From: Gammaproteobacteria bacterium UBA1119
GTDB taxonomy: Bacteria > Pseudomonadota > Gammaproteobacteria > Pseudomonadales > Azotimanducaceae
DNA length: 30,347 nucleotides
Reading direction: 5' to 3'
Assembly: GCA_002313255.1 (NCBI GenBank)
Contig: DCBA01000074.1
Span: 1-30,347, forward strand
In this document: positions 1-9,013 of the stretch, one piece after another
How positions within the stretch are numbered: the first letter of the stretch is position 1
How the letters are laid out: every line of letters begins with the position of its first letter
Notes under the pieces: generated by a model
Seen by the model: the letters and a program-made list of their open reading frames with translations, nothing else
Told to the model about the DNA's origin: nothing
Database searches by the model: none
Program-made: the position numbers and the translations under genes

Positions 1-2789
1 AAAAATGAATCGATGTCGGCCATCAATGTAATGGCTTTTCGGATATCGAATGTCATGGTCCGCTTACGTGGAACAAGTCTAAACAACTCTTCGTCGCGTC
101 GATCGGGTGGATCGTTTGGATTAGGCGGTAAGACTGGCGGCGGCTCGTAGACACTCGTCGGCAGGTAAGAAAGAAACGTCCGCGTCATATGCGCGGCCTC
201 GTCCTCCGTTTCCGCCAAATTGTCGACGGAACCGTTGGTACAGTGGATATGCCAACCACCGAGCTCTTCCTTGGTAATCTCGTATCCCATCGCGTGACTC
301 ACTACCGGAGGTCCTGCGACAAACAATTGCGCGATGTCGCGAACCATGACTGAAAAGTGCCCGAGAACCGCTTTCGCGGCGCCGATCCCAACCACGCTGC
401 CAAGCAACATGTTGACGACGGGGACCGTGCTTAATTGTTCCGCGTACATGGTGCTGCCGAGATGTCCGGGGAGATACGAGCCGCCGCCACCCGATACCCT
501 CGGACGACCAGCTTTGATCGCTCCTCTGCTTTCCTTGGCAGTGCTTTCACCCTCTTTCTTCTGGGCAGGCACCATCGCAGCAACACTACCACCGCCCGAG
601 GAACCGTCGAGCAAGCGTACCGACGGCGAACGCATTTCCAACGAAAGGCGATCGAGATAACCGCTCTTCGCACCGATCGCTCCATCTGCATGACCACCGC
701 GTGACGTAAAGTCGTCTGCACAAACGATGGCGGTGCGTCCGTGGATCTTGCCCCAACCACCGACATGGTTCGCGGGCGTGAAATCTACGATCTCGCCTTC
801 ATCATCGTACGACGCAAACCCAGCGACGCTTCCAACTTCGCGGAACGAATCATCGTCAAGGAGTAGCGTGATGCGTTCTCTGCACGTCAATTTGCCCCGG
901 CTACGTTGTCGCACCACGCCGGGGTCTTCCGACCCGGGGGCAAGTCGTTCTGTCGCAAGCGCCTGCAGGGTGTCGATCGCCTCGAGCACGGGCGCCCATG
1001 TTTCGTCGGCGCGATCGCGCGGTCGCATCCGAGTGCTCGCTGATCCAACAGCTGGCGTGATCACCGCGACTGTTTGGTCTGCAGCAACAACATCGCCGGG
1101 GCTAAGCGGTTGAATGCCTTCCACGACGCCATCACACGGGGCCGTGATCATTGTTTCCATCTTCATGGCGCTCAGGACGAAAAGTGCTTCCCCCACAACC
1201 ACACGATCACCAACACCCACCGAGACTTCGACGACGTTACCGGCAATCGTGCTGGTGACCGTCAGTCCACCTTCAGGGATGTCGAGATCCAGCATAGGCG
1301 TTGCGATCGCGGTTGTTTCAGTCGAAGAGGTAAAGTTCGATTGCATTACCTTGGATTCAAAAAGGGCCAGCGCCGGACTCATCGACGCACCAATTGTAGG
1401 TCTGAGATTGGGCTCGTCGTCCAGCAATGTCGTTCTTGCATCACCTGCCCGAACAGTCTCGTGGGATAGGATGGCGACCAACTGCTGCAAATTGTTTCCA
1501 ACGCCACCGATATGAAATTCTTGCAACGCGTGGAGCGTGCGAGCCAACGCCTTCGGGTACGAGCCCGCGCCATTCGACGAACCAATCACCTTGGCCAATA
1601 GCGGGTCAAATTGGGAGCGTACGGAGTATCCCTGATAGCCGCTCGAATCGACCCGCAACCCGACCCCTGACGGTTCTTTATAGGCAGTAATGGTTCCCGG
1701 GCTTGTCACGACGACGCGCGCCTGAACCGCAAAACCGTTTGGGGGGCCCACCTCCTGTTGCGTAGCGAGACCCATCGCAGCAAGCGAATCTCCCGCCGCT
1801 AGCCGGAACTGCGCTTCCACTAAATCAATGCCTGTCACCTGTTCCGTGACCGTGTGCTCAACTTGAATGCGCGGATTACATTCGATAAAGAAGTATTCTT
1901 CTGTCTCGGGCACGACCAGGAACTCGAACGTCCCCGCATTCGTATAGTTACCTGCCCCAGCGAGTTTGATCGCATCGATGAGAATACGTTCGCGAAGCGC
2001 TGGTTCGAGATCCGGCGCAGGCGCAATTTCGATTACCTTTTGATTGCGAAGTTGTACCGAGCAATCGCGTTCGTGCAGATGGACGAGATTTCCCTTGGAA
2101 TCACCCAACACCTGCACCTCGATGTGACGCGGATTAGAGATCCGTTTCTCAAGAAACAAAGAGGGGTTAGCGAATGCTGCGTTCGCCTCGCTTTGACAGC
2201 GCTCGAACGCATCCGACATTTCCGCTTCCTTCTCGACAAAACGCATGCCGCGTCCGCCGCCACCAGCCGCCGCCTTGAGCATGACGGGATAGCCTATCTC
2301 CCGCGCTAATTGTTGGGCTTCTGTTGCACTTTCGACAAGCTCTTCGCTTCCATCAACGACCGTAATATCTATCGACTTAGCCAACGCGCGAGCACGTACT
2401 TTGTCACCAAATAGCATCAGCGCCTCGGGTGAGGGGCCAATGAAGGTGACACCTTCCGCTTCACATCGGCTCGCGAACTCTGCGTTCTCAGAAAGAAACC
2501 CATATCCAGGGTGAACGCAATCACACCGGGTCGCCTTGGCTGCATCAACGAGTGCTTCGATGTCCAAGTAAGCGCTAACTGGGTCGGCTTGATCGCCAGC
2601 CGAACTTCCAATTTCCTTATTTTCCGTGGTGTAGCGCGTGTGGAGTGACCCAGCATCCACCGCTGCGTACACACCGACCGACTCCATCCCGAGCGTCGTT
2701 GCCGCCTTCGCAATCCGAATCGCGATTTCACCGCGATTCGCAATAAAAACGCGTTTAAACGGCGCGATATCTGACACTTCGTGAGCCAT
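1..2789 (-). CDS. Single-chain acyl-CoA carboxylase (biotin carboxylase-BCCP-carboxyltransferase), C-terminus outside window
   Basis: Biotin-dependent carboxylase that carboxylates an acyl-CoA using ATP and bicarbonate; cytosolic. Reading the minus strand from ATG 2789 gives one open frame of 929 codons running off the window edge. Residues 1-460 are a biotin carboxylase/ATP-grasp domain: 'FIANRGEIAIR' near the start, the glycine-rich loop GGGGRGM at 176-182, HERDCS, and the catalytic ECNPRIQVEH stretch. A biotinyl domain follows with AMKM and the biotin lysine at K543. From about residue 635 a carboxyltransferase domain opens with 'GKLTCRERITLLLDD'. A GGAGG ribosome site lies just before the ATG. 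The one-polypeptide order matches the single-chain multidomain carboxylases described in mycobacteria as long-chain acyl-CoA carboxylase; most bacteria split these domains. The acyl substrate is unknown. It is divergent from the dioxygenase gene starting at 2819. Pyruvate carboxylase is excluded because the transferase half is of acyl-CoA type. Confidence 0.92.
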   Translation of the reverse strand, partial: MAHEVSDIAPFKRVFIANRGEIAIRIAKAATTLGMESVGVYAAVDAGSLHTRYTTENKEIGSSAGDQADPVSAYLDIEALVDAAKATRCDCVHPGYGFLSENAEFASRCEAEGVTFIGPSPEALMLFGDKVRARALAKSIDITVVDGSEELVESATEAQQLAREIGYPVMLKAAAGGGGRGMRFVEKEAEMSDAFERCQSEANAAFANPSLFLEKRISNPRHIEVQVLGDSKGNLVHLHERDCSVQLRNQKVIEIAPAPDLEPALRERILIDAIKLAGAGNYTNAGTFEFLVVPETEEYFFIECNPRIQVEHTVTEQVTGIDLVEAQFRLAAGDSLAAMGLATQQEVGPPNGFAVQARVVVTSPGTITAYKEPSGVGLRVDSSGYQGYSVRSQFDPLLAKVIGSSNGAGSYPKALARTLHALQEFHIGGVGNNLQQLVAILSHETVRAGDARTTLLDDEPNLRPTIGASMSPALALFESKVMQSNFTSSTETTAIATPMLDLDIPEGGLTVTSTIAGNVVEVSVGVGDRVVVGEALFVLSAMKMETMITAPCDGVVEGIQPLSPGDVVAADQTVAVITPAVGSASTRMRPRDRADETWAPVLEAIDTLQALATERLAPGSEDPGVVRQRSRGKLTCRERITLLLDDDSFREVGSVAGFASYDDEGEIVDFTPANHVGGWGKIHGRTAIVCADDFTSRGGHADGAIGAKSGYLDRLSLEMRSPSVRLLDGSSGGGSVAAMVPAQKKEGESTAKESRGAIKAGRPRVSGGGGSYLPGHLGSTMYAEQLSTVPVVNMLLGSVVGIGAAKAVLGHFSVMVRDIAQLFVAGPPVVSHAMGYEITKEELGGWHIHCTNGSVDNLAETEDEAAHMTRTFLSYLPTSVYEPPPVLPPNPNDPPDRRDEELFRLVPRKRTMTFDIRKAITLMADIDSF

Positions 2790-2818
2790 GGCATCCCTCC
2801 TCGCGCAGATGAGACTGA

Positions 2819-3739
2819 ATGGTCGGGCGCGGGTTGTCTAGTCCGGCGGACAGAGTCTTATCGGCTGCGGTCACGGTGCTATGCTGCGTATATCTCCTTG
2901 GTTTCAACGGCGCAGCCTTGCTCACAAAAGACGATACACAGTTCTTTAACCACCACGGATTCCTACATATTCCGAGCGTTTTTACTCCCGAAGAAACCCT
3001 TGAATTGACGACAGAACTCGACTGGCTCATTGACTCCTGGGCCGATCGCTCCCCAGGTTGGTCGGGTGATTGGCGACAGGTGTACATGGACCCTGACATC
3101 GAAAAAAAATCGGAGTTGGTAGCGATGCACGACCTCTATTTTTACTCCGATGCTTGGATGCGGGCGGTGACCCACCCCCAATTGACGTCCGCCATGTCCC
3201 AACTGATCGGCCCTAATGTCGAAGTGCATCATTCAACCCTGCACGTCAAACCGCCCGAAACGGGGCACCCTTTTCCGATGCATCAGGATTGGGCCTTCTA
3301 TCAACACGAGGACGGACGCTACATCGATGTTCTCGTTCACCTCGACGATACCCACGCAGAAAACGGCGAAATACGGTTCCTCGATGGATCACACAAAGAA
3401 GGTGCAAGACCGCACGTCACTAGCAACGCCGGCGGGCCGTGTACGCCGCATTTGCCAACGGATCAATATCGTTTAGCCGATACCATCCCAGTTCCAGCTA
3501 AAGCCGGGGACGTGGTCTGCTTTAGTATTCACACGGTACACGGCTCCTACATCAATCAGACACAACGTAATCGTCGGATTGTTCGTATCGGTTATCGAGA
3601 CCCAGACAACCGTCAAACCGCAGGCCAGAGCATGGGTCGACCAGGAATGATGGTTCAAGGCCGCCGCCACCGCGAGCCCGAACAACCGTTATTTTCGATC
3701 AACGGACCTCATATCAGCCGAAAAATGAAATCTGGTTGA
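2819..3739 (+). CDS. Phytanoyl-CoA dioxygenase (PhyH) family protein 1
   Basis: Probable Fe(II)/2-oxoglutarate-dependent oxygenase that hydroxylates an organic substrate. The PhyH core starts at about residue 36 with 'TKDDTQFFNHHGFLHIP'. The metal-binding facial triad is visible as HQD (H155, D157) and a distal histidine at H241 in 'IHTVHGS', followed by an arginine-rich strand (NRRIVRIGYR) that would hold 2-oxoglutarate. The start is uncertain. The frame is open from ATG 2819, giving a 33-residue hydrophobic N-terminus that families of this type usually lack. TTG 2918 would begin directly at the domain, but neither start has a good ribosome site. If 2918 is right, the space to the divergent carboxylase gene is about 128 bases and would hold both promoters. 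The substrate is unknown. Confidence 0.85.
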   Translation: MVGRGLSSPADRVLSAAVTVLCCVYLLGFNGAALLTKDDTQFFNHHGFLHIPSVFTPEETLELTTELDWLIDSWADRSPGWSGDWRQVYMDPDIEKKSELVAMHDLYFYSDAWMRAVTHPQLTSAMSQLIGPNVEVHHSTLHVKPPETGHPFPMHQDWAFYQHEDGRYIDVLVHLDDTHAENGEIRFLDGSHKEGARPHVTSNAGGPCTPHLPTDQYRLADTIPVPAKAGDVVCFSIHTVHGSYINQTQRNRRIVRIGYRDPDNRQTAGQSMGRPGMMVQGRRHREPEQPLFSINGPHISRKMKSG

Positions 3740-3906
3740 CGACATCCACACCACGGGGACGCGTTCGCTCCAGCGGCCAATCGGCATAGCTTTCGATGTA
3801 CAGATAAAACGGGTGGGTTCTTAACCAGGTCGCGTTCATTTTGTATTCCTTCACCCGCAGGTCGATGGGGTTTAAGCTCCCTGCCAAGATAATTCCAGGA
3901 TATTCG
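3714..3906 (-). pseudogene. Possible C-terminal gene remnant, unrecognised
   Basis: On the minus strand an open frame runs from inside the next dioxygenase gene down to a TGA at 3714-3716. Its translation between the two plus-strand dioxygenase genes looks protein-like (for example 'WLRTHPFYLYIESYADWPLE'), rich in aromatic and mixed residues, unlike most shadow frames. I do not recognise the family. It overlaps the end of dioxygenase 1 and has no start with a ribosome site, so it may be the tail of a lost gene or chance. Confidence 0.2.
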
Positions 3907-5064
3907 ATGCCGCAGATTGCCGAACCCAGTGCCCAAGAGCATGCCGAAGGCTTGAAGACGTATTTGCGCGAAGGCAAAAACCGCGCGGTCCGTTTGGGAA
4001 ATCGAGGGCCAATTCAATTCGACCGAACCGGCACGCTACGTGGCGACATCCTCGAAGCCTACTGGACTCAGGGATTTTACGTCTTCGAAAATGTTATCCA
4101 GGCGGAGGAACTTGATGAACTGAGGGCTGGAATTGCGGACATGCTCGCTCGCGCTCCAGTAGAACGAGGCGCGGAGCTTGACGCCAAAGGAAGGCCCGCA
4201 TTCGGGCGAGAATTCACAAGAGATACGTACACCTGGATTCCGCCGTTATCGGACCCGGTCGGTGGAACCAGTCGAAACGGTGGTCGTCATCCATCAAAAA
4301 TGGTTGAGCCCGTGCCTCCGAAGAATGCGCCGAAAGAGATCATTTACATGATGTTTGGCATGTGTCAGGCGATGGACGCGGGTTTACGTCTGTATGGCCA
4401 CCCACAGTTATTAGCGATAGCGGAAAGCATCAATGGACCTGACTTCACGCCTTTTAACGATGCTATTTTTCTCAAGCAGCCGGGGCTCGGAGGATCTGTC
4501 GCTTGGCATCAAGATGGTCTAACGCACTGGGATTCGCCGAACTGGGACGAAGGCATTCATGGATTCAATTTTCAAGTTCAGCTATACCCCAGCACGCCTG
4601 GCAACTGTCTTTGGGTCGTACCCGGTACACACAAAGAAGGACAGGTCGACATACGGGCCTTGGTGGGAGGAAACGAAGGTTCCGAGTGCCTCCCGAACGC
4701 CGTGCCCCTAGTCTGTCAACCGGGCGACGTCACCGTGGTAAACCGTCAAACGTTGCACTGCTCCTTTGCCAATACGTCACCGGACGAGCGGGTATCACTG
4801 ACCTTTGGATTTCACCGGCGTTCATCCGTACTTGGCGCCGTTGGCGTCCTCGGATCTGCCGAAGGCGACGTCTACGACGAACAACGCATCCATGAACGCT
4901 CTAGCGTGATTGCGGTTGCAATCGATGCTCGGCACCAGCACTTCCCGAAGGAAAAGCCGTACCACTACCAGCCCTTCGTGGGTTTGGAGGACAAATTTCG
5001 CTGGAACGAACATACCCGCGAAACGGTCATTAAGGACTACAACACCCAAGATTTAGGTATTTAA
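3907..5064 (+). CDS. Phytanoyl-CoA dioxygenase (PhyH) family protein 2
   Basis: A 385-residue Fe(II)/2-oxoglutarate oxygenase-type protein. The fold begins at about residue 35 with 'GDILEAYWTQGFYVFENVI'. The metal motif is HQD at H201/D203 within 'AWHQDGLTHWDSP', and the distal histidine is H284 in 'QTLHCSF'. 'LWVVPGTHKEG' and 'CQPGDVTVVNR' are typical of the family. I prefer ATG 3907 over the upstream in-frame ATG at 3841 because AGGA sits six bases before it. The 385-residue length is larger than the roughly 300 residues of simple PhyH proteins. It lies on the same strand as the methyltransferase that follows 86 bases later, so the two may be co-transcribed. The substrate cannot be inferred. 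Confidence 0.88.
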   Translation: MPQIAEPSAQEHAEGLKTYLREGKNRAVRLGNRGPIQFDRTGTLRGDILEAYWTQGFYVFENVIQAEELDELRAGIADMLARAPVERGAELDAKGRPAFGREFTRDTYTWIPPLSDPVGGTSRNGGRHPSKMVEPVPPKNAPKEIIYMMFGMCQAMDAGLRLYGHPQLLAIAESINGPDFTPFNDAIFLKQPGLGGSVAWHQDGLTHWDSPNWDEGIHGFNFQVQLYPSTPGNCLWVVPGTHKEGQVDIRALVGGNEGSECLPNAVPLVCQPGDVTVVNRQTLHCSFANTSPDERVSLTFGFHRRSSVLGAVGVLGSAEGDVYDEQRIHERSSVIAVAIDARHQHFPKEKPYHYQPFVGLEDKFRWNEHTRETVIKDYNTQDLGI

Positions 5065-5150
5065 CCGTTGTGATGGTCGGTCAAAGCGGCGTAAACGGTA
5101 TTTGTCGTGTCCCGCAGGCGCCCCGAACAATGCAAAGCGGTCCTTACTAA

Positions 5151-5939
5151 GTGGATATTGATACCTACTTCACTGATCACTGGATCGACATCGAAGAGGA
5201 TCGCATCGAGCGCTATGAACGCATGTTTCAGTGGCGCGATTCGCAACTCGAACAACTCGCTCCGGCGTCGATCGAAGCCGGACACCGTATTCTTGATTTT
5301 GGCTGTGGCCCTGGCTTCTTGGCTCTCGCGCTAGCCGACATGGTCGGAGAGCAGGGTCAGGTATACGGCGCAGATATCAATGCACGATTTGTCAGCGACG
5401 CGACGCAACGAGCTGGCGGCCGGGATAACATCAGTTTTCACCATCTCACCGACCACGTTTTGCCATTTGAAACGGCGAGTTTGGATCGGGTCCTCGCAAA
5501 AAATGTTCTTGAATACGTACCCGATGTCACTGCAACCCTTTCTGAGATGCATCGTGTCCTAACCCCCGGGGGCCGTATCCACGTTCTCGACAGCGATTGG
5601 GGGTTCGTGATGGTCGAACCTTGGGGGAAAACGACGGTCGATCGCTTCTTCGAGGCCGCGTCCGTCGCATTCAAAGAACCTCACATTGGTCGTAAACTCG
5701 TTCAGCTGCTCAAGGCAGCCGAGTTCGAAGCGGTAACCGCGAAAATCGCAGCTTCCCTGGATACCACCGGTGGCGGTCTTTCTGTGTTGCGAAACATGCG
5801 CCGGTATATCGGCGTTTTTAATACGATGAGCCCACAAGAAGCGGACGAACTCATTCTGGCTGCGGAACGAGCCGTGGATGATGGGACTTACTTATTTGCA
5901 TTACCGCAGTTCGTCGTAACCGCCAACAAACCATCTTGA
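5151..5939 (+). CDS. Class I SAM-dependent methyltransferase
   Basis: Transfers a methyl group from S-adenosylmethionine to an unknown small-molecule acceptor. The 262-residue protein has motif I 'ILDFGCGPGFLALALA' at about residues 47-62, an acidic strand-2 end (GADIN) at about 74-78, a motif IV-like region around 'VLAKNVLEYVPD', and 'RVLTPGGRIHVLDSDWG' for the post-III region, all typical of the UbiE/Methyltransf_11 group. The start is GTG 5151, fixed by a TAA codon immediately upstream in frame; the ribosome site is weak. It sits between PhyH proteins 2 and 3 and ends 26 bases from the convergent third dioxygenase. This suggests a tailoring or catabolic O- or C-methyl step alongside the oxygenases. 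Confidence 0.88.
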   Translation: MDIDTYFTDHWIDIEEDRIERYERMFQWRDSQLEQLAPASIEAGHRILDFGCGPGFLALALADMVGEQGQVYGADINARFVSDATQRAGGRDNISFHHLTDHVLPFETASLDRVLAKNVLEYVPDVTATLSEMHRVLTPGGRIHVLDSDWGFVMVEPWGKTTVDRFFEAASVAFKEPHIGRKLVQLLKAAEFEAVTAKIAASLDTTGGGLSVLRNMRRYIGVFNTMSPQEADELILAAERAVDDGTYLFALPQFVVTANKPS

Positions 5940-5941
5940 CC

Positions 5942-5961
5942 GAATAGATCGGTGTCTATTC
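5942..5961. terminator. Hairpin between convergent genes
   Basis: A perfect 7-base inverted repeat (GAATAGA / TCTATTC) with a 6-base loop fills the 26-base gap between the methyltransferase stop and the convergent dioxygenase stop. Its position suggests a short bidirectional terminator or mRNA 3' end, but the stem is AT-rich and no T-run follows. Confidence 0.35.
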
Positions 5962-5965
5962 CTCG

Positions 5966-7246
5966 TCACATCCATTCGTTCGCGTGCGAATCGACCTTCC
6001 AGCGACCCTCACCTTGATACCGTGCGATCTTGTCCAACCGAACGGCGGGTGTGCCGCCGCCCCCTCGCGGGACGCTCCCGGTCGGTAAGAGCGGCAGCCC
6101 GTATTTCTCCCACCACGCGGGTTCGTCAACGACTTGCCCTCTAACTGAGAGTCGACCCAAATTCCATTCGGCAAACATATCGTCGAGCGGCCGGTGCCGC
6201 GATAGCACAAATTCATTCGAGTCCATGATCCACTGATTGGTGACTTCGCGATCACCGTCGGCCGGATCGTCGTCTTTATCGAGCGGAAACGTAAAGACGC
6301 CGCCCATGTCGCAACTGACTCGTTCGGCGCCATGCTTTCCCGCCGCAGTCCATCGCATGTGGCTCCTCGGTCGCACCTTATTAAAATCTTGCACCACCGC
6401 CATGCGGATCTTGTCACTTTCGTGAATACCAGCCGAATGAACCATCCAACCGTGACAAAACAATACGTCGCCCGCCTTGCCAGTGAACTCGATCGGCTGG
6501 ACATTCGTTTTGATGTGATCCATCACGTCTTTAGACTCATTCGTGGCCACCCAATTCAGAGCCTGTTCGGAAGTTGGGTACAACAACTGCGGTGACGTCG
6601 GATAAAACGTATATCCTCCGGATCCCGGTTCGACATCGTGCAAGTACGTGATCACGATCATCTCCGTCATGCTTTGATCCATGTGCGGCCCCAGTTTAGA
6701 AACCGACCCCGCCGGATCACGCGGAAAAATGGCGTAAATGCCTCGGTTGCGTCGCGGTCGCTTGACCGGCCCACCTAATAACGCTTCTGCCATATGCAAT
6801 ACGCTCGGGTGGGCGGACGTTACTTCCACGAATCCCGGGTCGTGGCCTATGCCATGCCAGCGCCATACATCGTTGCTGAGATCCCGAGTCAGCTTATGCG
6901 GCAGACGGCCGACTCGTTCGCCCACAGCCGCTCCCCTTCTCTCGTCTTCGGGAGTCGGCCAGGCGCCACGACCCATCCAATTCTTGGCAAGACTCCAGCG
7001 ATTCTCGTCGGGCCAGCGGTCTCCCGGGGATACCCACGAGTCTGGGTCAGCGGATGTCATATTTGCCGTGGTTACTGGGGGTTGACGCCACCACAGGTCC
7101 AGAAACGGTCGAAATGCGCCTGCAGAAACAAGACCCCGTTTGATCACAAAACCTTGTTCCCGAAACTGGATCGCTTCTTCCCCACTCAGCCCGAGCGTTT
7201 CTGCACCTGGCGGATCCGCGTCCGGCAGGGACGGACGCGGCAACAA
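5966..7246 (-). CDS. Phytanoyl-CoA dioxygenase (PhyH) family protein 3
   Basis: A 426-residue Fe(II)/2-oxoglutarate oxygenase-type protein on the opposite strand from its two relatives. The domain opens with 'LSGEEAIQFREQGFVIKRGL' near residue 20. The metal motif is H188/D190 in 'GPHMDQSM'. The distal histidine is H265 or H270 in 'CHGWMVHSAG', H270 being the better fit by spacing to the helix. The C-terminal 120 residues, with several Trp and Gly-Pro stretches, go beyond the core fold. The start is uncertain: the frame is open upstream to a TAA at 7367-7369 but contains no ATG or GTG before the domain, so tandem TTG codons at 7246-7241 are the best start. It is distinct from the other two, so the three are not recent duplicates. 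Confidence 0.85.
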   Translation of the reverse strand: MLPRPSLPDADPPGAETLGLSGEEAIQFREQGFVIKRGLVSAGAFRPFLDLWWRQPPVTTANMTSADPDSWVSPGDRWPDENRWSLAKNWMGRGAWPTPEDERRGAAVGERVGRLPHKLTRDLSNDVWRWHGIGHDPGFVEVTSAHPSVLHMAEALLGGPVKRPRRNRGIYAIFPRDPAGSVSKLGPHMDQSMTEMIVITYLHDVEPGSGGYTFYPTSPQLLYPTSEQALNWVATNESKDVMDHIKTNVQPIEFTGKAGDVLFCHGWMVHSAGIHESDKIRMAVVQDFNKVRPRSHMRWTAAGKHGAERVSCDMGGVFTFPLDKDDDPADGDREVTNQWIMDSNEFVLSRHRPLDDMFAEWNLGRLSVRGQVVDEPAWWEKYGLPLLPTGSVPRGGGGTPAVRLDKIARYQGEGRWKVDSHANEWM

Positions 7247-7477
7247 GACCGGCGGCTGCTTGGTACCAAATGCCGCTTCCGGATCCCGCGGCGGAGGTAC
7301 GGGTTGTTGGATGCTAGAACCGATGTTTAGGGTGTCGGTAGCGATAGATGTCTCCGAAAAATCCGGTTAATCCTTTCGAGCATATCGATTCAGTCCCTTA
7401 ATCGTCTATGTGCTTTTTAGTCGACTCTCGTTTGAACCAGAATAAACGAGGATCCTAGGCAGGATTCTTCAGAACGC

Positions 7478-7483
7478 TATAAT
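7478..7483 (+). promoter_or_regulatory. Possible -10 element upstream of the flavin monooxygenase
   Basis: An exact TATAAT lies 31 bases before the GTG start of the monooxygenase gene, in the roughly 270-base divergent region between it and dioxygenase 3. No convincing -35 hexamer is visible 16-18 bases upstream, so this is only a candidate. Confidence 0.3.
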
Positions 7484-7513
7484 TCGGCCCCGCTCAACCT
7501 AGGGAGGCATGAG

Positions 7514-8962
7514 GTGAGTAGCAACAATCAACTTCGGACACACATCGCGATCATCGGCGCGGGGCCCGGAGGAATCTGTACCGGCATTCAATTACTAAAA
7601 GCGGGCATCGAGGATTTCGTTATTCTCGAAAAAGCCGCCGGTATCGGTGGCACCTGGTGGCACAATCGCTATCCAGGAGCGGAGTGTGACGTTCCGTCCC
7701 ACCTCTACTCATTCAGCTTCGAACCTAAGAAAGACTGGTCTCGCCCCTACGCTCGGCAACCCGAAATACTTGAATACATGCGTCACTGCGTCGCGAAATA
7801 CGAATTGTTGCCATACATACGTCTCAGCAAAGAGGTCGGCAGCGCTCGCTGGGATAACACCAGCAGCACTTGGAAGCTTTCGCTCGCCGACGGCACCTCG
7901 GTCAAATCGGACATCCTCATCAGCGGTGTCGGCATGTTCACCGAGCTCAATTATCCTGAGATTCCCGGCATCAACGAATTTAAAGGAACGATGTTCCATA
8001 CGGGTGCATGGAAAGAAGGGCACGACCTAACCGGAGAACGGGTGGCGGTGATCGGTAGCGCCGCAAGTGCAGTCCAGATGATTCCTGAGATCGTTGACGC
8101 GGTTGAACATCTCTCCGTCTATCAAAGGCGCCCTCAATGGGTATTGCCGAAAGAAGATGCGGCATTTTCAAACGAGCAGCTCGCCGAATTTATTGAGAGC
8201 GACGTCGCCGTACCCTCGCGCCGGGCGAAAATCCGCGAAGGCCTGGAAGGGTTTATTACGTTCTCGAACCGCGACATTCTCACTAACGCCGAAGACGCTG
8301 GGCGAAAGAACCTCTCCTTCGTAGAAGATCGGCAAATCCGCGAAAAACTGACGCCTTCGATGGCATACGGTTGCCGACGGCCCCTCGCGTCAAACCTTTA
8401 CTACCCGGTGTTCAATCGTCCCAACGTTCGACTGATTAACCGTGGCGTCGAGCGAATGAGCCGTGACACGGTGTATGCCGGAAACGAATCGACTGTGGTT
8501 GACACCGTCATTTTCGCGACGGGGTTTCAGACCACGCGGTACCTCTCGTGCATCGACGTATACGGTCGCAACGGAGTCAGCATTCACGATGCGTGGCAGG
8601 AAGGTGCTCAAGCTTACCTTGGCATCACTACCGCCGATTTCCCCAACCTCTTTATGCTCTATGGGCCCAACACGAATAACGGCTCGATCCTTGAGATGAT
8701 CGAGCACCAGGTCGCTTACATCTTGCGCCAAATACGATTCATGGATGAACATGAGCTGCAATGGATGGCTCTTAAGTCCTCCAAAATGGCCCAATACAAC
8801 GCAACGCTCCAGCGTGATCTTCAGAACGTTGACGTCTGGCACGGCGACTGCGGTGGCTATTACCGCGGCCGCGGTGGGTTTATCGTGACCCAGTGGCCCC
8901 ACACCATGGATGAATACAAGGCACGACTTCAATCCGACCGAGAAAGTTTCGAAACGGGTTAG
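7514..8962 (+). CDS. Flavin-containing / Baeyer-Villiger-type monooxygenase
   Basis: FAD- and NAD(P)H-dependent monooxygenase, expected to insert oxygen into a ketone or oxidise a heteroatom. The N-terminal FAD site is 'IIGAGPGGICTGIQL' (residues 12-26), followed by 'GIGGTWWHNRYPGAECDVPS', characteristic of Baeyer-Villiger enzymes. The type I fingerprint FxGxxxHxxxW is present as F156, G158, H162 and W166, but the residue after Trp is Lys rather than Pro or Asp. A second nucleotide site is 'AVIGSAASAVQMIPEI', and 'FATGFQTT' is the usual C-terminal flavin motif. GTG 7514 is the start, with GGGAGG at 7502-7507. A nearby ATG at 7509 is followed by a stop after one codon. The 482-residue length is at the short end for the family. 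It leads a plus-strand series with the sulfurtransferase and cupin. Confidence 0.9.
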   Translation: MSSNNQLRTHIAIIGAGPGGICTGIQLLKAGIEDFVILEKAAGIGGTWWHNRYPGAECDVPSHLYSFSFEPKKDWSRPYARQPEILEYMRHCVAKYELLPYIRLSKEVGSARWDNTSSTWKLSLADGTSVKSDILISGVGMFTELNYPEIPGINEFKGTMFHTGAWKEGHDLTGERVAVIGSAASAVQMIPEIVDAVEHLSVYQRRPQWVLPKEDAAFSNEQLAEFIESDVAVPSRRAKIREGLEGFITFSNRDILTNAEDAGRKNLSFVEDRQIREKLTPSMAYGCRRPLASNLYYPVFNRPNVRLINRGVERMSRDTVYAGNESTVVDTVIFATGFQTTRYLSCIDVYGRNGVSIHDAWQEGAQAYLGITTADFPNLFMLYGPNTNNGSILEMIEHQVAYILRQIRFMDEHELQWMALKSSKMAQYNATLQRDLQNVDVWHGDCGGYYRGRGGFIVTQWPHTMDEYKARLQSDRESFETG

Positions 8963-9013
8963 GAGAGGATGCATCGACAACTACTTATTAGATAAACCGA
9001 GGGAGTCTCCTCC

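Noticed and set aside
6794..7330. 178-codon plus-strand ORF over dioxygenase 3
   Set aside because: Antisense to a clear PhyH gene; Arg/Pro-rich translation typical of shadow frames.
8390..8980. 196-codon minus-strand ORF opposite the flavin monooxygenase
   Set aside because: Antisense shadow of a gene with clear FAD motifs; no motifs of its own.
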